From positions 79,037,801 through 79,101,800 of the forward strand of contig OX578144.1 of assembly GCA_951213105.1 (NCBI GenBank): 64,000 nt of DNA, written 5' to 3'. The position numbers and the translations under genes were made by a program. Shown piece by piece: positions 1 to 11,617 of the stretch. A model generated the notes under the pieces. It searched no databases. It had not been told where the DNA came from and was given only the letters and a program-made list of their open reading frames with translations. Origin of the DNA: Amaurobius ferox (Eukaryota; Arthropoda; Arachnida; Araneae; Amaurobiidae). Within the stretch, counting starts at the first letter, position 1. Each line of letters starts with the position of its first letter.

Positions 1-373
1 TCGCGGAGGGTGAAGTACCCCAGTGGTTAGTGCGCGGGATTTGCACTTGGTAGGCCCGGGTTCCATTCCCAAAATTGCCGAATAAAAATAAAGTTATGGA
101 GATTGTCGCGGATGGCACGGTAGCCCAGTGGTTAGCGCGCGGGAATTTCACTCGGTAGGCCCGGGTTCGATTCCCGCCATTGCCAAAACTGCAGCCGTGT
201 TCACGCGGAGTACGATCACGTTAAACGTGTGGGACTGCAAGTCCTTCCGAGAGGTTTGTGGTAGGGGAAGGAGGGTACGGTCTCTTTGGATGCCTCCCCC
301 ATTGGGTTCCGGTCTAAATTGTGTGGCACTTCCTGGCCTTCCAAGCAGTTACCTTACACCTTTCTGGTAGGTC
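1..373 (+). mobile_element. SINE-1 array 1: truncated unit plus longer unit
   Basis: Two tRNA-derived SINE-1 units run head to tail. The first (1 to about 80) has a box A-like stretch and GGTTCCATTCC in the box B position, then stops early. A spacer (81-113) leads into a second head at about 114 with a perfect B box GGTTCGATTCC near 165-175. The second unit keeps the SINE-1 body (GTCCTTCCGAGAGGTTGGTG, then GTTACCTTACACC) but its usual (CAA)n tail is replaced by repeat block H. The left side is cut by the window edge. SINE-1 would be transcribed by RNA polymerase III and copied by a LINE. The ORFs reading through it are incidental. Confidence 0.85.
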
Positions 374-945
374 GCGCCAACGAGTTTGCCACGGTCAGAA
401 TTTTCAAGGGTAGCGAACAGGCTGGTCGCCAAAGGCGGCTAGTAAATAATAAAAGGCAATGTCTGTGTGTGTGTGTGTGTGTCTGTCTGTCTGTCTTATA
501 CACTATACGTTTCGCGACCGCGCGTCGGAGAGCTACGAAATTTGGCAATCGGAGACCCGGGGGGGAGGGAAGGGGACACGTGAAAACCGATTTTCAAAAT
601 TCTAATTATTTTTTTATTTATTTAATGTTTTATGCGATTTCGACCGTTTTTTGCCATTTTTGCCCTTTTTTCTCCACGATCCAGACATCGTAGAAAAAAA
701 CAAATCACACCATCTGAAAGAGCAGAGAATTTCGAGTAAAAATATATCAATTTCAAATCTGAATTTCGATTTTTAATATTTTTTAAAGATTTTAAAACAA
801 AAGTCACTTTTTGCTCAAGAAAACGATTTTTGGTTTTTAAATTCTCGCATCGTGAAAAGTACTCATAATTTCGACTAATAATTTACATTTTCAGAAAGGT
901 CAAACATCTGGCATTCTTACAAGTCCAATCTGGTCAGGAAATATT
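374..945 (+). repeat. Repeat block H, copy 1
   Basis: A block fused to the end of SINE-1, nearly identical to 4200-4783. It runs through GCGAACAGGCTGGTCGCC, a GT/GTCT microsatellite (about 463-495), a GC-rich stretch with a G run (555-565), then an AT-rich part ending near CAAGTCCAATCTGGTC. The two copies diverge together at their right ends. Both copies carry the preceding SINE-1 unit as well, so SINE plus block H was duplicated as one segment. No coding signal was seen. Confidence 0.85.
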
Positions 946-1135
946 CCGTATTGCCCACAGGATCGGGATTTTAAAAGTTTCCGAATTTCGATATCTCGGC
1001 GTTCCGCTCGGCGTGCCGCTTCATTTCTCCACCGCTGAAGGAAGGAAGGTGGTGGGTGGGGACGTCAAGGTGGAGGTGACGTCACGGTTCTGTATATGCA
1101 TAGCGATGGGTGGGACAATAAGAAACCGAATTAGT
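946..1135. other. Unassigned stretch
   Basis: Locally GC-richer DNA with purine-rich GGAAGGAAGG and GTGGGTGGGG motifs and two TGACGTCA-like sites. It is not repeated elsewhere in the window and has no gene signal. Confidence 0.4.
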
Positions 1136-1183
1136 TTTTAACACTTTACAACAAAGTTGAAAAGTGTTTATGACTTTGTTCAT

Positions 1184-1184
<1 letters not shown>

Positions 1185-1228
<44 letters not shown>
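1185..1228. repeat. (GTCT)n microsatellite
   Basis: Eleven tandem GTCT units just inside the terminal hairpin of D copy 1. The same internal position holds a shorter tract in D copies 2, 3 and 4. Confidence 0.95.
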
Positions 1229-1229
<1 letters not shown>

Positions 1230-1936
1230 CGTTAGCACGATAACTGCCGTAAAAATGAGTTTATCAAAATGAAATTTTAGTATGTTGTTCAGACGGTCTG
1301 TAGGACCTATGGGAATATAAATAAATAATATCACCCAATTAGTTTTTTATTGAACCCGGGTTGAAAAAATGAAATACATTGAACCCTATGGGACCTAATT
1401 TTTCAAACATTTTTTAAGTAAATTTAAAATTCACGAATTGCTTCGAAATTTTTAGGAAATATTCACATTATCCCATAGAATATATAAAAAAAAATTCAGT
1501 AAAATATGTTAAGTAGTTTTTTAATTAAAAAAATTATTTAATATAGGGAAAAAAACAAATTCAATTAAATTCTGACTTTGGGATATCTTCCAGAAAGAAA
1601 AGAGAGAGATATTATATAATTAATATCTCTCCATTTGTTTAAACGTTTTGCATATGGGAGTGGCTTCATATTTTAAGATAAATTTGGTAGATAACAATTT
1701 TTCATTTTTTTTAAATTTTATATAACTCTTCATGATAAATTTAATTGATGGCATTTTAAATACACTTTCCTACGTCCTAGAGAGTTAAAATTTGGTACAC
1801 AGCTTAAATTTGTTGAACATTTTATTCGACAAAAATTTGATGGATCTTTAAATATAGATTATACATTTTTTTCGAAATGGCCTGAAAATAATCCCCGTTC
1901 ACTTCTATAAATCATTGGTGTAATATTGTTAAAAAT

Positions 1937-2751
1937 TCTGATGTGGACAGCACATGTCTTTCTCTGCAGACTCATATTCGTTCTCTTTATTTATTCAATG
2001 ATAATTTGAGTTTATCTGCACAACATAAGCATTTTAAATGACATTGAATTTACACGTTAAACTTAAATTTGGTTCTCATTTGATAGCTGGACTTATTGTC
2101 AAAGGTGGCATAGCGAAAACGGGAAAAAACTAGAATATCTCAAGAACGGCTAGTCCTAGAGTAATGGGGTTAGTCTTATTCTTTTTGTTGTCAAAAATCA
2201 CATATAAAATATTAATTTAATTGATATAATTGAGCACACGTAGTCTTTTATTTTTATATATAACGATTTTTGCTGGCCATTTCGCAAAAATAGCCCGTTC
2301 CTTTTTCCCGAATCGTAGTAGAATAAGCTACAAATGATTTATATACAAAATTTTGTTAAATTTGGTATATAAATCACTTGTAGGTTATTGAAATATTATA
2401 CTCTAAATTTTGTTAAATTTCGTTCATTAGTTTTTAGCTAGAGTTGCTAAAGGCAATTTCTGCGGCCATTTCGCAAAGAAGGCAGATTCTTTTATTACGA
2501 ATCGTACTATAATCTAATGAACATCAGGATTTCCCACAAAAAACATACCTACCAAATTGTATGAAATTCGGTCCATTAGTTTTTCAATTAGAGTGGATGT
2601 AATATCCACACAGACACACAGAAACATACACAGATACACCCTTACACACACAGACGTCTTCCTAAAAGTAGTTTTTCGTGTTCTAGAAGTCCCAAAACGT
2701 GTAGATACTTTAAAAATTCGAGTTCCGATCCTCGGCACGATTCCAATACTT
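1937..2751 (+). mobile_element. Family C element, copy 1 (diverged, 3' hairpin lost)
   Basis: It begins TCTGATGTGGACAGCACATG, the terminus shared by families B and C, and follows the C body: TTGTCAAAGGTGGCATAGCG, ATATCTCAAGAACGGCTAG, repeated GGCCATTTCGCAAA modules, ATTCGGTCCATTAG, and a CACAGA-rich tract (2610-2665). It ends at TTCCAATACTTTGAG without the usual 3' hairpin. It sits inside a family D copy. It is diverged from copies 2 to 5 and so looks older. Confidence 0.75.
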
Positions 2752-3214
2752 TGAGTACATACACATACACATATATATTATCTGTGTATTATCTGTGTAT
2801 CTAAATTCCGTGCCTATGCAATTACAATAGTTGTGATTTTAAATGATCCCTAAACTTTTATTATTTCTTCAAGGAAGCCTAATTTTAACATATGCAGAAT
2901 GCAAATATTTCAAGCGATTGTAAGATGAATTACATAAGAATTGCTGAATTTTTTTCACACAAAATTATTTAGCTCTGGAGTCTGGAATACAAGTTATATG
3001 AATGAAATATTCATTGATTTTGCATAAAGAATCAGATGATTTATATTTCGATACAGTTTTAAATATTTAAGTATAATAAATTACTGTAGTTCTGTGATAA
3101 TGTAAAAGATATTACCACTGAATGAATCACATTTTAGAAATTTTTAAATGAAATTACATTTCAGTTGGAAAGTGTTTCATAATCAATGCTTATGCATGAT
3201 TGATCTTTCTTGTT

Positions 3215-3504
3215 ACTTTCCGTTTCCGGCGCTTGCGATTTTAAATGAAATAAGAGCTTAACATATGCACTGTAGAAATTATTATATTTATATTTTAAAT
3301 GATGGAACGATATGGATTTTTTAAATGGATATTTTAATTTTATGGATATTTTAAATGATGGAACGATGGATATTTTAATTTTATGGATATTTTAAATGAT
3401 GGAACGATGGATATTTAAATTTTATGGATATTTTAAATGATGGAACAATGGAATGAGGATGATGGAATTAAGAGCTTAGAGAGCATATGGTCATTTTAAA
3501 TTGT
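3215..3504 (+). repeat. AT-rich flank with 41-bp tandem repeat
   Basis: From about 3298 to 3445 a unit of about 41 bp containing TTTTAAATGATGGAACGATG repeats. Its anchors at 3357, 3398 and 3439 are 41 bp apart. The stretch ends in AATTAAGAGC just before SINE-1 array 2. A related stretch precedes array 3 (4985-5264), so flank plus array was copied together. Confidence 0.7.
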
Positions 3505-4199
3505 AAATTAGCGCGCGGGAAGTTAGCGGTAGGCCCGGGTACGATTCCCGCCACTGCCAAAACTGCCGAAGTGTTCACGCGGAATACGATCACGTTAAAC
3601 ATGTGGGCTCGTAAGTCCTTCCGAGAGGTTGGTGGTAGGGGAAGGAGGGTACGGCCTAAATTGGGTGAATAAAAAGAAAGTTATGGAGGTTGTCGCGGAG
3701 GGCGAAGTAGCCCAGTGGTTAGCACGCGGGAATTGCACGCGGTAGGCCCGGGTTCGATTTCCAAAATTGCCGCCGTGTTCACGCGGAGTACGATCACACG
3801 GAATAAACATGTGTGTCTGTAAGTCCTTTCGAGAGGTTGGTGGTTGGGGAAGGAGGGTACGGTCCCCGTGGGTGCCTCTCCCACTGGGTTCCGGTCTAAA
3901 TTCGGTGAATAAAAAGAAAGTTATGGAAAATGTCGCGGAGGGCGAAGTACACCAGTGGTTAGCGCGCGGGAATTTCACTGGGTAGGCCCGGGTTCGATTC
4001 CCGCCACTGCCAAAACTGCAGCCGCGTTCACGCGGAGTACGATCACGTTAAGCATGCGGGATCGTAAGTCCTTCCGAAAGGTTGGTGGTAGGGGAAGGAG
4101 GGTACGGTCCCTGTGGATGTCTCCCCCACTGAGTTCCGGTCTAAATTGGGTGGCACTTCCTGGCCGTCCAAACAGTTACCTTACACCTTCTGGTAAGGT
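3505..4199 (+). mobile_element. SINE-1 array 2 (three units)
   Basis: Three SINE-1 heads follow each other (about 3510, 3702 and 3942). The first two bodies stop at the same place, after CTAAATTGGGTG, and are joined to the next head by the spacer AATAAAAAGAAAGTTATGGA (junctions near 3667 and 3905, 238 bp apart). The last unit continues through GGCACTTCCTGGCCGTCC and GTTACCTTACACC, then passes into block H. Each head has a near-consensus B box. Tandem copying of one unit, rather than separate insertions, best explains the identical junctions. Confidence 0.85.
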
Positions 4200-4783
4200 C
4201 GCGCCAGCGAGTGTGCCACGGTTACAATTTGCCACGGTCAGAATTTTCAAGGGTAGCGAACAGGCTGGTCGCCAAAGGCGGCTAGTAAATAATAAAAGGC
4301 AATGTCTGTGTGTGTGTGTGTGTGTCTGTCTGTCTGTCTGTCTGTCTTATACACTATACGTTTCGCGACCGCGCGTCGGAGAGCTACGAAATTTGGCAAT
4401 CGGAGACCCGGGGGGGAGGGAAGGGGACACGTGAAAACCGATTTTCAAAATTCTAATTATTTTTTTATTTATTTAATGTTTTATGCGATTTCGACCTTTT
4501 TTTGCCCTTTTTGCCCTTTTTTCTCCACGATCCAGACGTCGTAGAAAAAAACAACTCACACCATCGGAAAGAGCAGACAATTACGAGTAAAAATATATCA
4601 ATTTCAAATCTGAATTTCGATTTCTAATATTTTTTAAAGATTTTAAAACAAAAGTCACTTTTTGCTCAAGAAAACGATTTTTGGTGTTTAAATTCTCGCA
4701 TCGTGAAAAGTACTCATAATTTCGACTAATAATTTACATTTTCAGAAAGGTCAAACATCTGGCATTCTTACAAGTCCAATCTG
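4200..4783 (+). repeat. Repeat block H, copy 2
   Basis: Almost the same as 374-945, with a short extra segment near its start (GTGCCACGGTTACAATTTGC) and a slightly longer GTCT tract (4303-4346). Beyond 4783 the similarity to copy 1 fades. Confidence 0.85.
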
Positions 4784-5264
4784 GTCCAGAAATAATGAAA
4801 ATTGCCTTCAGGATGGCAATTTTAAAGACGCCATGATTTTAAATTTGTCGGCTACCGGCTCAGTTTCTCAACGGCATTTTCCCCCATCCGCATTAGTTTC
4901 TTCCCCGTCTCCATGGAGACCGCGCTTTCGGTTTTAACTGAATTAGGAGCATAAGTGTTGTATACATCGGGCGAAATTATTATATTTATATGATATTTTA
5001 AATGGATATTTTTAAATGGATATTTAAAATAATTTAAATGATTGAATTATGGTGGTTTGAATTGTGGTGATGTATTTGAAATTATTATATTTATGGATTG
5101 GTGGAACGATATGGTTGATTTTTTTATTTTAAATGGATATTTTAATTTATGGATATTTTAATTTATAGATATTTTAAATGGATATTTTAATTTTATGGCT
5201 ATTTTAAATGATGGAACGATGGAACGAGGATGGTGGAATTAAGAGCCTAGCATATGGTCGTTAT
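4784..5264 (+). repeat. AT-rich flank before array 3
   Basis: Simple sequence built from GATATTTTAAATGG-type words (about 4985-5200), ending in AATTAAGAGCCTAGCATATG. It matches the flank of array 2 in word content and order. No gene signal. Confidence 0.6.
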
Positions 5265-6207
5265 AAATTTAAATTAGCGCGCGAGAATTGCACTCGGTAG
5301 GCCTGGGTTCGATTCCCGCCACTGATGCGGAGTACGATCACCTTAAACATATGGGTCGATAATTCCTTCCGAGAGGTTGGTGGCAGGGAAAGGAGGGTAC
5401 GGTCTCTGTGGATGCCTCCCCCACTGGGTCCTGGTCCAAATTGGGTGAATAAAAAGAAAGTTATGGAGATTGTCGCGGAGGGCGCGGTAGCCCAGTGGTT
5501 AGCGTGCGGGAATTTCACTCGGTAGGCCCGGGTTCGATTCCCTCCACTGACAAAACTGCTGCCGTGTTCACGCGGAGTACGATCACGTTAAACATGTGGG
5601 TCCGTAAGTCCTTCCGAGAGGTTGGTGGTAGAGGAAGGAGGGTACGCACCCTGTGGATGACTTTCCCACTGGGTTCCGGTCTAAATTGGGTGAATAAAAA
5701 GAAGGTTATGGAGATTGTCGCGGAGGGCGCGGTAGCCCAGTGGTTGGCGCGCGGGAATTGCACTCGGTAGGCTAGGTTTCGATTGCCGCCACTGCCAAAA
5801 CTGCTGCCATTTTCACGCGGAGTACGATCACGTTAAACATGTGGATCCGTAAGTCCTTCCGAGAGGTTGTTGGTAGAGGAAGGAGGGTACGGACCCTGTG
5901 GATGCCTCCCCTACTGGGTTCCGGTCTAAATTGGGTGAATAAAAAGAAGGTTATGGAGATTGTCGCGGAGGGCGCGGTAGCCCAGTGGTTAGCGCGCGGG
6001 ATTTGCACTAGGTAGGTCTGGGTTCGATTCCCGCCACTGCCAAAACTGCCGCCGTGTTCAGGCGGAGTACGATCACGTTAAACATGCGGGACCGTAAGTC
6101 CTTCCGAGAGGTTGGTGGTAGGGGAAGGAGGGTACGGTCCCTGTGGATGCCTCCCCCACTGAGTTCCTGTCTAAATTGGGTGGCACTTCCTGGTAGGTCG
6201 TTCCTTC
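5265..6207 (+). mobile_element. SINE-1 array 3 (four units)
   Basis: Four heads at about 5275, 5482, 5726 and 5972 run head to tail. Three junctions (near 5445, 5689 and 5935, about 245 bp apart) have the same form as in array 2: body ending in AAATTGGGTG, then the AATAAAAAGAA(A/G)GTTATGGAG spacer. The last unit is full into GGCACTTCCTGG and then enters a short copy of block H. This is the longest concatemer in the window. Confidence 0.85.
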
Positions 6208-6303
6208 TGGTAGGTCGCGCCAGCGAGTGTGCCACGGTTAGAATTTGCCACGGTCAGAATTTTCAAGGGTAGCAAACAGGCTGGTCGCCAAAGGCGGCTA
6301 GTT
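6208..6303 (+). repeat. Repeat block H, copy 3 (5' part only)
   Basis: It carries GCGCCAGCGAGTGTGCCACG through GCCAAAGGCGGCTAG as in copies 1 and 2, then switches to unrelated DNA. The next 170 bp (to 6470) hold nothing I can assign. Confidence 0.75.
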
Positions 6304-6470
6304 TTAAATAAACCATGAACCATGGAGATAGATTTCCCCTTTAAATCATGTTTCAAACAATTCATGCTTTCAGAAAGTGACTAATTAACGCAAAAAATCT
6401 CCCATCAAACTCAGAGATTAAATTTTAATTCACTTTCAAACGATTTTCAAGCTTTTCGTTTGGAACGGAA

Positions 6471-6792
6471 ACGTCCACGGAGTTAGGGAGTAGAACTCCT
6501 AGGAAAAAGTTCCGTTTTTCATTAATATCTCGACAACCCCAGGTCTTAGAAACTCGAAACTTGGACAAAATTTATGGGGGGATATTTCAAGGCTATTCAC
6601 CAAATTTCATTAAATTCGGTTCAGCCGTTTTTCCGTGATGATGAGACAAACGAAAATTTCGTTTTTTACTAATATCTCGAGAACCACTTGTCGTAGAAAC
6701 TCAAAACACGGATATAATTTTAAGTGGGGCTATTTCTGGGCTACCCTCAAAATTTCATCAAATTCGGTTCAGCCGTTCTCCCGTGATGGTGT

Positions 6793-6842
<50 letters not shown>

Positions 6843-6866
6843 TTTTCATTTTTATTTATATAGATT
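6471..6866 (+). mobile_element. RTE-like non-LTR 3' end fragment
   Basis: Two successive modules (about 6515-6640 and 6660-6795) each have ATATCTCGA(C/G)AAC, then AAATTTCAT(T/C)AAATTCGGTTC and AGCCGTTCTCCCGTGATG. A CAGA microsatellite follows (6797-6841), then TTTATTTATATAGATTA. Phrases of the type 'aattcggttcagccgttt' followed by ACAGACAG and an ATATAGAT end are common at 3' ends of RTE-type LINEs in arthropods. No reverse transcriptase is present here. It could also belong to the B/C group, which shares these phrases. Confidence 0.35.
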
Positions 6867-6962
6867 AACGCAAAACCATTTCAGCTCCACTGGACTAGAC
6901 TACTCACCGCTGATTGTTTGATTTTTTTAATGTGCTCTGAAATTTTTTAAGTGCAAATAACC

Positions 6963-8225
6963 TTTTTTAACACTTTACAACAACGTTGAAAAGTGTTTAT
7001 AACTTTATTCATCCTGTCTGTCTGTCTGTCCGTTAGCACGATAACTGCCTTAAAAATGACTCTGTGGGACCTATGGGAATATAAATGAAAAATATCACCC
7101 AATTAGTTTTGGATTAAACCCGGGTTGAAAAAATGAAATACATTAAACCCTAGGACCTAATTTTTCAAACATTTTTAAGCGAATTTAAAATTCACTAATT
7201 GTTTCGAAAGTTTTAGGAAATATTCAAATTATCCCATAAAATATATAAAAAAAATTTCAGCAAAAATATTCAGAAGTTTTTTAAATAAAAATTAAAATAA
7301 TAATTATACCTTTTATATGAAACGATCACGTGACCATTATATGAAGAAATCACGTGACCCACTTCAAAATAAAATATGGCATCCATCTTGTGTCAAAATC
7401 GTGATTTTTAAAGTTCTTTTTAATTCATATTTAGTGTTGTATCCATCCTAAAACCGCTTTATTTTTGCTTAAATTCTGTACATCTACATACTGAAACAAC
7501 GCAATTACAATATATTTGAGTTTAAATATTCATCCAACTTTGATTATTTCTACAACGAAGCCTAATTTTCACTTATAGAGAATGTAAATACCAAAAGATG
7601 TAGAATGAGTTGTATAAGAATTGCTGCATTTCTTTAAAGCAAAATTATTTAGCTCATGGAGTCTGCAATATAGCTGATATGAATGAAATATGCATTGATT
7701 TTACACAGAGAAGGACGATTTTTTCGATGAAGTTTTAAGCATAGAGTTTAATTACTTGTACCTCCATGGTCTTAAGTTTTTAAATAAAATAAATTATAGT
7801 ATTGTGATGAATGAAATGAATGGAAAAAAAGTTATGAATGAAATGCTGCTTTTATAGAGAGAACCAGGCGTGTTACATTTCGATGACGTCATTTGAATAA
7901 ATTTCATTTGTTTTCGATGAAGTTTTCAAATATAATAAATTATTGTAGTATTATGATAGTTTTAAAAATATTACCGAGGAATGTATCGCATTTTAGAGAT
8001 GCTTAAACCAGGCAATTCATATTTCAGTGCCTTCATTTGAATGAAGTTCATTTTTTTCGATGAAGTTTTAAGTTTTCAAATATAATAAATTAATATATAG
8101 TATTGTGATAATTTTAAAAATATTACTGAGGAATGTATTGCATTTTAGAGATGTTTAAATAAAATGCATTGAAGTTGGAAATGTTTCATAATCAATGCTT
8201 TATGCATGATTGATCTATCTTGTTT
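6963..8225 (-). mobile_element. Family D element, copy 2 (uninterrupted)
   Basis: The 3' hairpin is at 6967-6997 (AACACTTTACAAC...GTTGAAAAGTGTT) with a short GTCT tract at 7016-7030. On the minus strand the 5' end is AACAAGATAGATCAATCATG at 8206-8225. This continuous copy of about 1.26 kb shows internal direct repeats of about 150 bp (7890-8170) built on CGATGAAGTTTTCAAATATA and TATTACCGAGGAATGTATCG. CACGTGA boxes occur at 7328 and 7352. There is no ORF of note. Confidence 0.75.
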
Positions 8226-9699
8226 TAGATAAGTTTGTTACAGAGTAAATTTAAACTGAAAGTTTAGATTGAGCGTGTATTTTTTCTGGTAATTAAAAGA
8301 AAATATTTATGTATTTGTTTATATGCATATATATTTTATGTACGTATATATTTTTTATTTAATATTTTATATTATATTTGTATGATTTGTGACGATTCTA
8401 AATATAATATTTTATAATTTATTTTTGAATTAAAAGCAGTTTTAAATTGTTTCTTATAATATTATATTATCTTAAAACTTATAATAAATAGTAGTAGTAA
8501 AGAAAGCAGAGTTCACCGGCGGAGGCGGAATAATGCGGAATGCGGATTCCAACATGGCGGTCATTCCGCCTTCCGTAATCCTGGACGGGGGTGTAAAAGG
8601 GGGGAAATGAAAAAAGGTGGGGGTCAAAATTTTTCGAAACTTTTTGTCGGGTGGCAACGATTTCGTAGTCTTGTACGAGGGGTTGAGGGGGAAATAAATT
8701 TTTGGAATGAGATTTTTCTAAGTAGGGAAAAAACTTTTTTGGGGATGGCAACACCCCAGTGCGCCAGTCGTTCATTCGCCTGTGTGAATTGTGCAACGGC
8801 ACCCTTGGCCGTCACTTTGAGCAACTACTTTGAGTCTTTCTCTGGTGTAAATAAATGGGATTGTGCAACTTATGATTACGTTAATTCTCCTTATTTTCAC
8901 TGTTGAAAGTTCAACTTTAACTTTACGCTTTCCTGACACTTAGAGAGAAATGCGACCCTAGGTTACATTGTAAATATTGTTCGTCTTGATGGGTACTATC
9001 ACCCCTCTTATTTTGTCGAAACAGTTTATATACACCCTGTATATGCCTGCAAAAATTCGTGGTCTAGCTATTGTTAGTATGTTCAGGACATGAACTCGCA
9101 GCTCAAATATTTTGACTTTGACATTAAAAATATTTTTTAAAAAAAAGTATAAACCGTAAAACGGTTTACTTCAACGTATTCCGCTTACATTTATCTACAA
9201 ATGTATCAAATTATATATTTTTGCTGCTATAGAGGTATCCCTCCCTGTTCGCCAACTCTCGTAACTCACTTCACGAGTCGGGAAGCTTTGCCACCTATGC
9301 TAACGGAGAACTGCAACGGAGTGATGATTCCTTTTTCTAGGCTCTCTTTGTAGAAACTTCTAGAATTATCTAATATCTCGTAGAATTGGTTATTTCGCAG
9401 TCTTTCTCGAATATTCCAAAAGTCGCCAAAATATCGCCAATTTGGCGATAAATTGCCAAATCTACAAACCTCCCTTAAGTTTCGCACATGGCAACCCTAG
9501 AATGACGTCATGTGAAAGGATGGGTGGGTCTTTCTAGTTGGCCGTGAAAGAATGCTCGCACCGGTGTCTTCTGGAGAAAATACCCCGATGGATCCATTTG
9601 GGCTGTGAAAGAGAGACGAAAGACAAGACGGGAGACACCAGTGAAGAAATATTACATGTTCGCAACATTACTAACTTAGTGAGTGAGTGCGGAGGTGAT
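8226..9699. other. Unassigned stretch
   Basis: AT-rich to 8500, then GC-richer DNA with GGCGGAGGCGGAATAATGCG and GGGGGTGTAAAAGGGGGG. ORFs of up to 107 codons overlap here on both strands without recognisable domains. At 9390-9470 there is a run of GCCAAAATATCGCCAATTTG-type words like those in families B and F. I see no supported gene. Confidence 0.4.
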
Positions 9700-10165
9700 G
9701 TATCAAAATAATCGAGTACTTTTGCTATAGCTAAGATATTAATTTTGGTGCCATTCGATTTGTTTTAGCTTCGAAACCAACAGAAAAATCTAGAGTTTCA
9801 AAAATTTAATTAGGGGTGGCATTGCGAAGAGATAATTAAAACACTCAAAATCACTTTTTAAAGTTATCGCATGCTTCCACTCTAGCTAAAATCTTCATTT
9901 TGCTCTCATTCGATCCATCTCAATTTTCAGGTTAAAGAAAAATTATAATATTTCGAAAATTCGAATTAGGGGTGACAATGCAAAGGAATGATTAAAAAAA
10001 AATCCAAAATAACTTTTCAAAATTGTCGAGCACTTCCACTCGAACCAATATCTCGATTTTGATCTCATTCGGTCCCTCTCAGTTTCCAAATGAACGAAAA
10101 AATCGAGAATTTCGAAAATTCGAATTAAAAGTGACGATATAAAAGTATTTTAAAAAAAACTTACA
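9700..10165 (+). repeat. 158-bp tandem repeat, about 3 diverged copies
   Basis: The anchor word TTAGGGGTGGCATTGCGAA recurs in altered form near 9808, 9966 and 10125, about 158 bp apart. It is preceded each time by a TTCGAAAATTCGAATTA-like word and by CATTCGATCC(A/C)TCTCA-like words. Units are clearly diverged, so the array is old. Confidence 0.75.
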
Positions 10166-11221
10166 CCACTTTGCCTCTAAAAAATGTGCACCGTTCAATT
10201 TGTATTCTTAAATTTGGAACAGTTTTTGATATTCAGAAGTTTCTAAAGTGTTTAGGTGTCACATTCAATGACCATTAGCTATTGAAAGCGCGCGAAACGC
10301 TTATAAAATGGCTAGTTTAAAATATTTTTAAATACATTTTGTAAAAAGATGCTGATTTTTTTTTCTTGGGCCTTTAATTAATCTTGTGCGTTTCCACCAA
10401 AAAGATATAATTTAATCTTTAAAAAAATAACTAAACTGCATCTTAACAAATGTCATTATAAATCACAAAAAATGTTCCGCTATACGCAGACTGTAATTAA
10501 TCTTTATATCTGTTAAGAAACATTCCACAAATTTTTGCATTTATTTTTTAAAAGTTTGTGGCTAGAATCAGAAGAAAATCTCGCGTGATAAATAAGAAAA
10601 TAATTGCTGTAGTGGCAATAAAATAAAGTAAAATGGTGTGTAAAAATATATGTATAAGATTGTTATGGAGATGTTAGATGCTTTATCAAAATGGAGCTGT
10701 CAAAATTTTAATTGTTTTGGCGTATCTTTTTTTTTTGTTCTGAGCCATTGAGATAAATAATTTGCATTCTTCTGTAGAAAGCAGTTGAATATAACTTTCT
10801 CATAAGTATTTCTCATCAAGCACAGTATAGAAAGAAAGAAATTATTTACACTTTCTCTGGGAAAATTATTTAAATATTTTTGTAATACTAGTCGACAAGT
10901 TAACATTAAATCAATACAAATAACTTAAAATTAGTTCTCAAATTTATTTTCCTGAAACCTATTAAAAAAGGAACATTGGATGTGGACAGCACATGAAATT
11001 CCTTACAGACTTAGATCCATTTTTACAAACTTTTATTTAACTTTGACCTGGTGTTTGTCAACCTGAATAATATCTTTGAGGCCCTAACTAACCAAATTCT
11101 ATTAATCCCAGTGCTATGAAAGTCGGTATGATGTTGTCTTTTGTGGTATGTTTTAATTCTTAGAATTTTTAATAATTAATACTATGAAAACTTTATTAGC
11201 CTTTTACTCAGAATACAACAA

Positions 11222-11226
<5 letters not shown>
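10166..11226. other. Unassigned AT-rich stretch with a solo B/C-type 5' end
   Basis: No gene signal. At 10978-11008 GGATGTGGACAGCACATGAA followed by ATTCCTTACAGACTTAGA resembles the 5' terminus of a family C element (plus strand), but no C body follows clearly. Confidence 0.4.

Positions 11227-11272
<46 letters not shown>
11227..11272. repeat. (AT)n microsatellite
   Basis: An uninterrupted AT dinucleotide run. Confidence 0.97.
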
Positions 11273-11276
<4 letters not shown>

Positions 11277-11548
11277 AATGAAAAGAGGTATGGATGGATG
11301 CATTGTACCAAAAGTTGGCCGGGGGGGTTGTGACCCCCTCACCCCGGTTAAGCATGCTTTGTGTCGCGACAACACTCCCGGAGGTCCGTATATTGCAAAA
11401 TAGAATACGAATGTATCAAGTTTTAAGAAGAAAACCAGACATTATATTTTTAAGACATATATATTTTTAATCCTCTTTTTAGTGCAGCTTTGCGCCTTTT
11501 AAGTGTGATTTCTGATAAATTTTTAATATTATATTTCACGGTATTTTC

Positions 11549-11552
<4 letters not shown>

Positions 11553-11615
<63 letters not shown>
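11553..11615. repeat. (AT)n microsatellite
   Basis: An AT dinucleotide run of about 60 bp. The DNA between this and the previous run (11273-11552) is unique, with a G run at 11324-11330. Confidence 0.97.

Positions 11616-11617
<2 letters not shown>

Larger units (their letters stand above)
1136..3214 (-). mobile_element. Family D element, copy 1, interrupted by a C element
   Basis: Read on the minus strand, it starts AACAAGAAAGATCAATCATG near 3214 and ends with a hairpin at 1138-1168 (AACACTTT...AAAGTGTT). A (GTCT)n tract lies just inside that hairpin. The 5' subterminal motif AACACTTTCCAAC (minus strand, about 3160-3180) is complementary to the hairpin arm GTTGTAAAGTGTT. A family C copy interrupts it at 1937-2751. 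The part at 1560-1936 does not match the other D copies and may be a further insertion. There is no coding capacity, so it is non-autonomous. Assignment to a Helentron/HINE class is inferred from the layout. Confidence 0.7.

Noticed and set aside
114..185. SINE-1 heads as functional tRNA genes
   Set aside because: A and B boxes are present but there is no clover-leaf, no clear anticodon stem and no T-run; each continues into a SINE body.
128..370. ORFs of 60-160 codons reading through SINE-1 on both strands (also at 3955, 5495, 30765, 49500, 51092, 51563, 59496)
   Set aside because: They share one peptide because the SINE is repeated, start and stop at SINE features, and have no known domain. 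They are incidental frames in RNA-type repeats.
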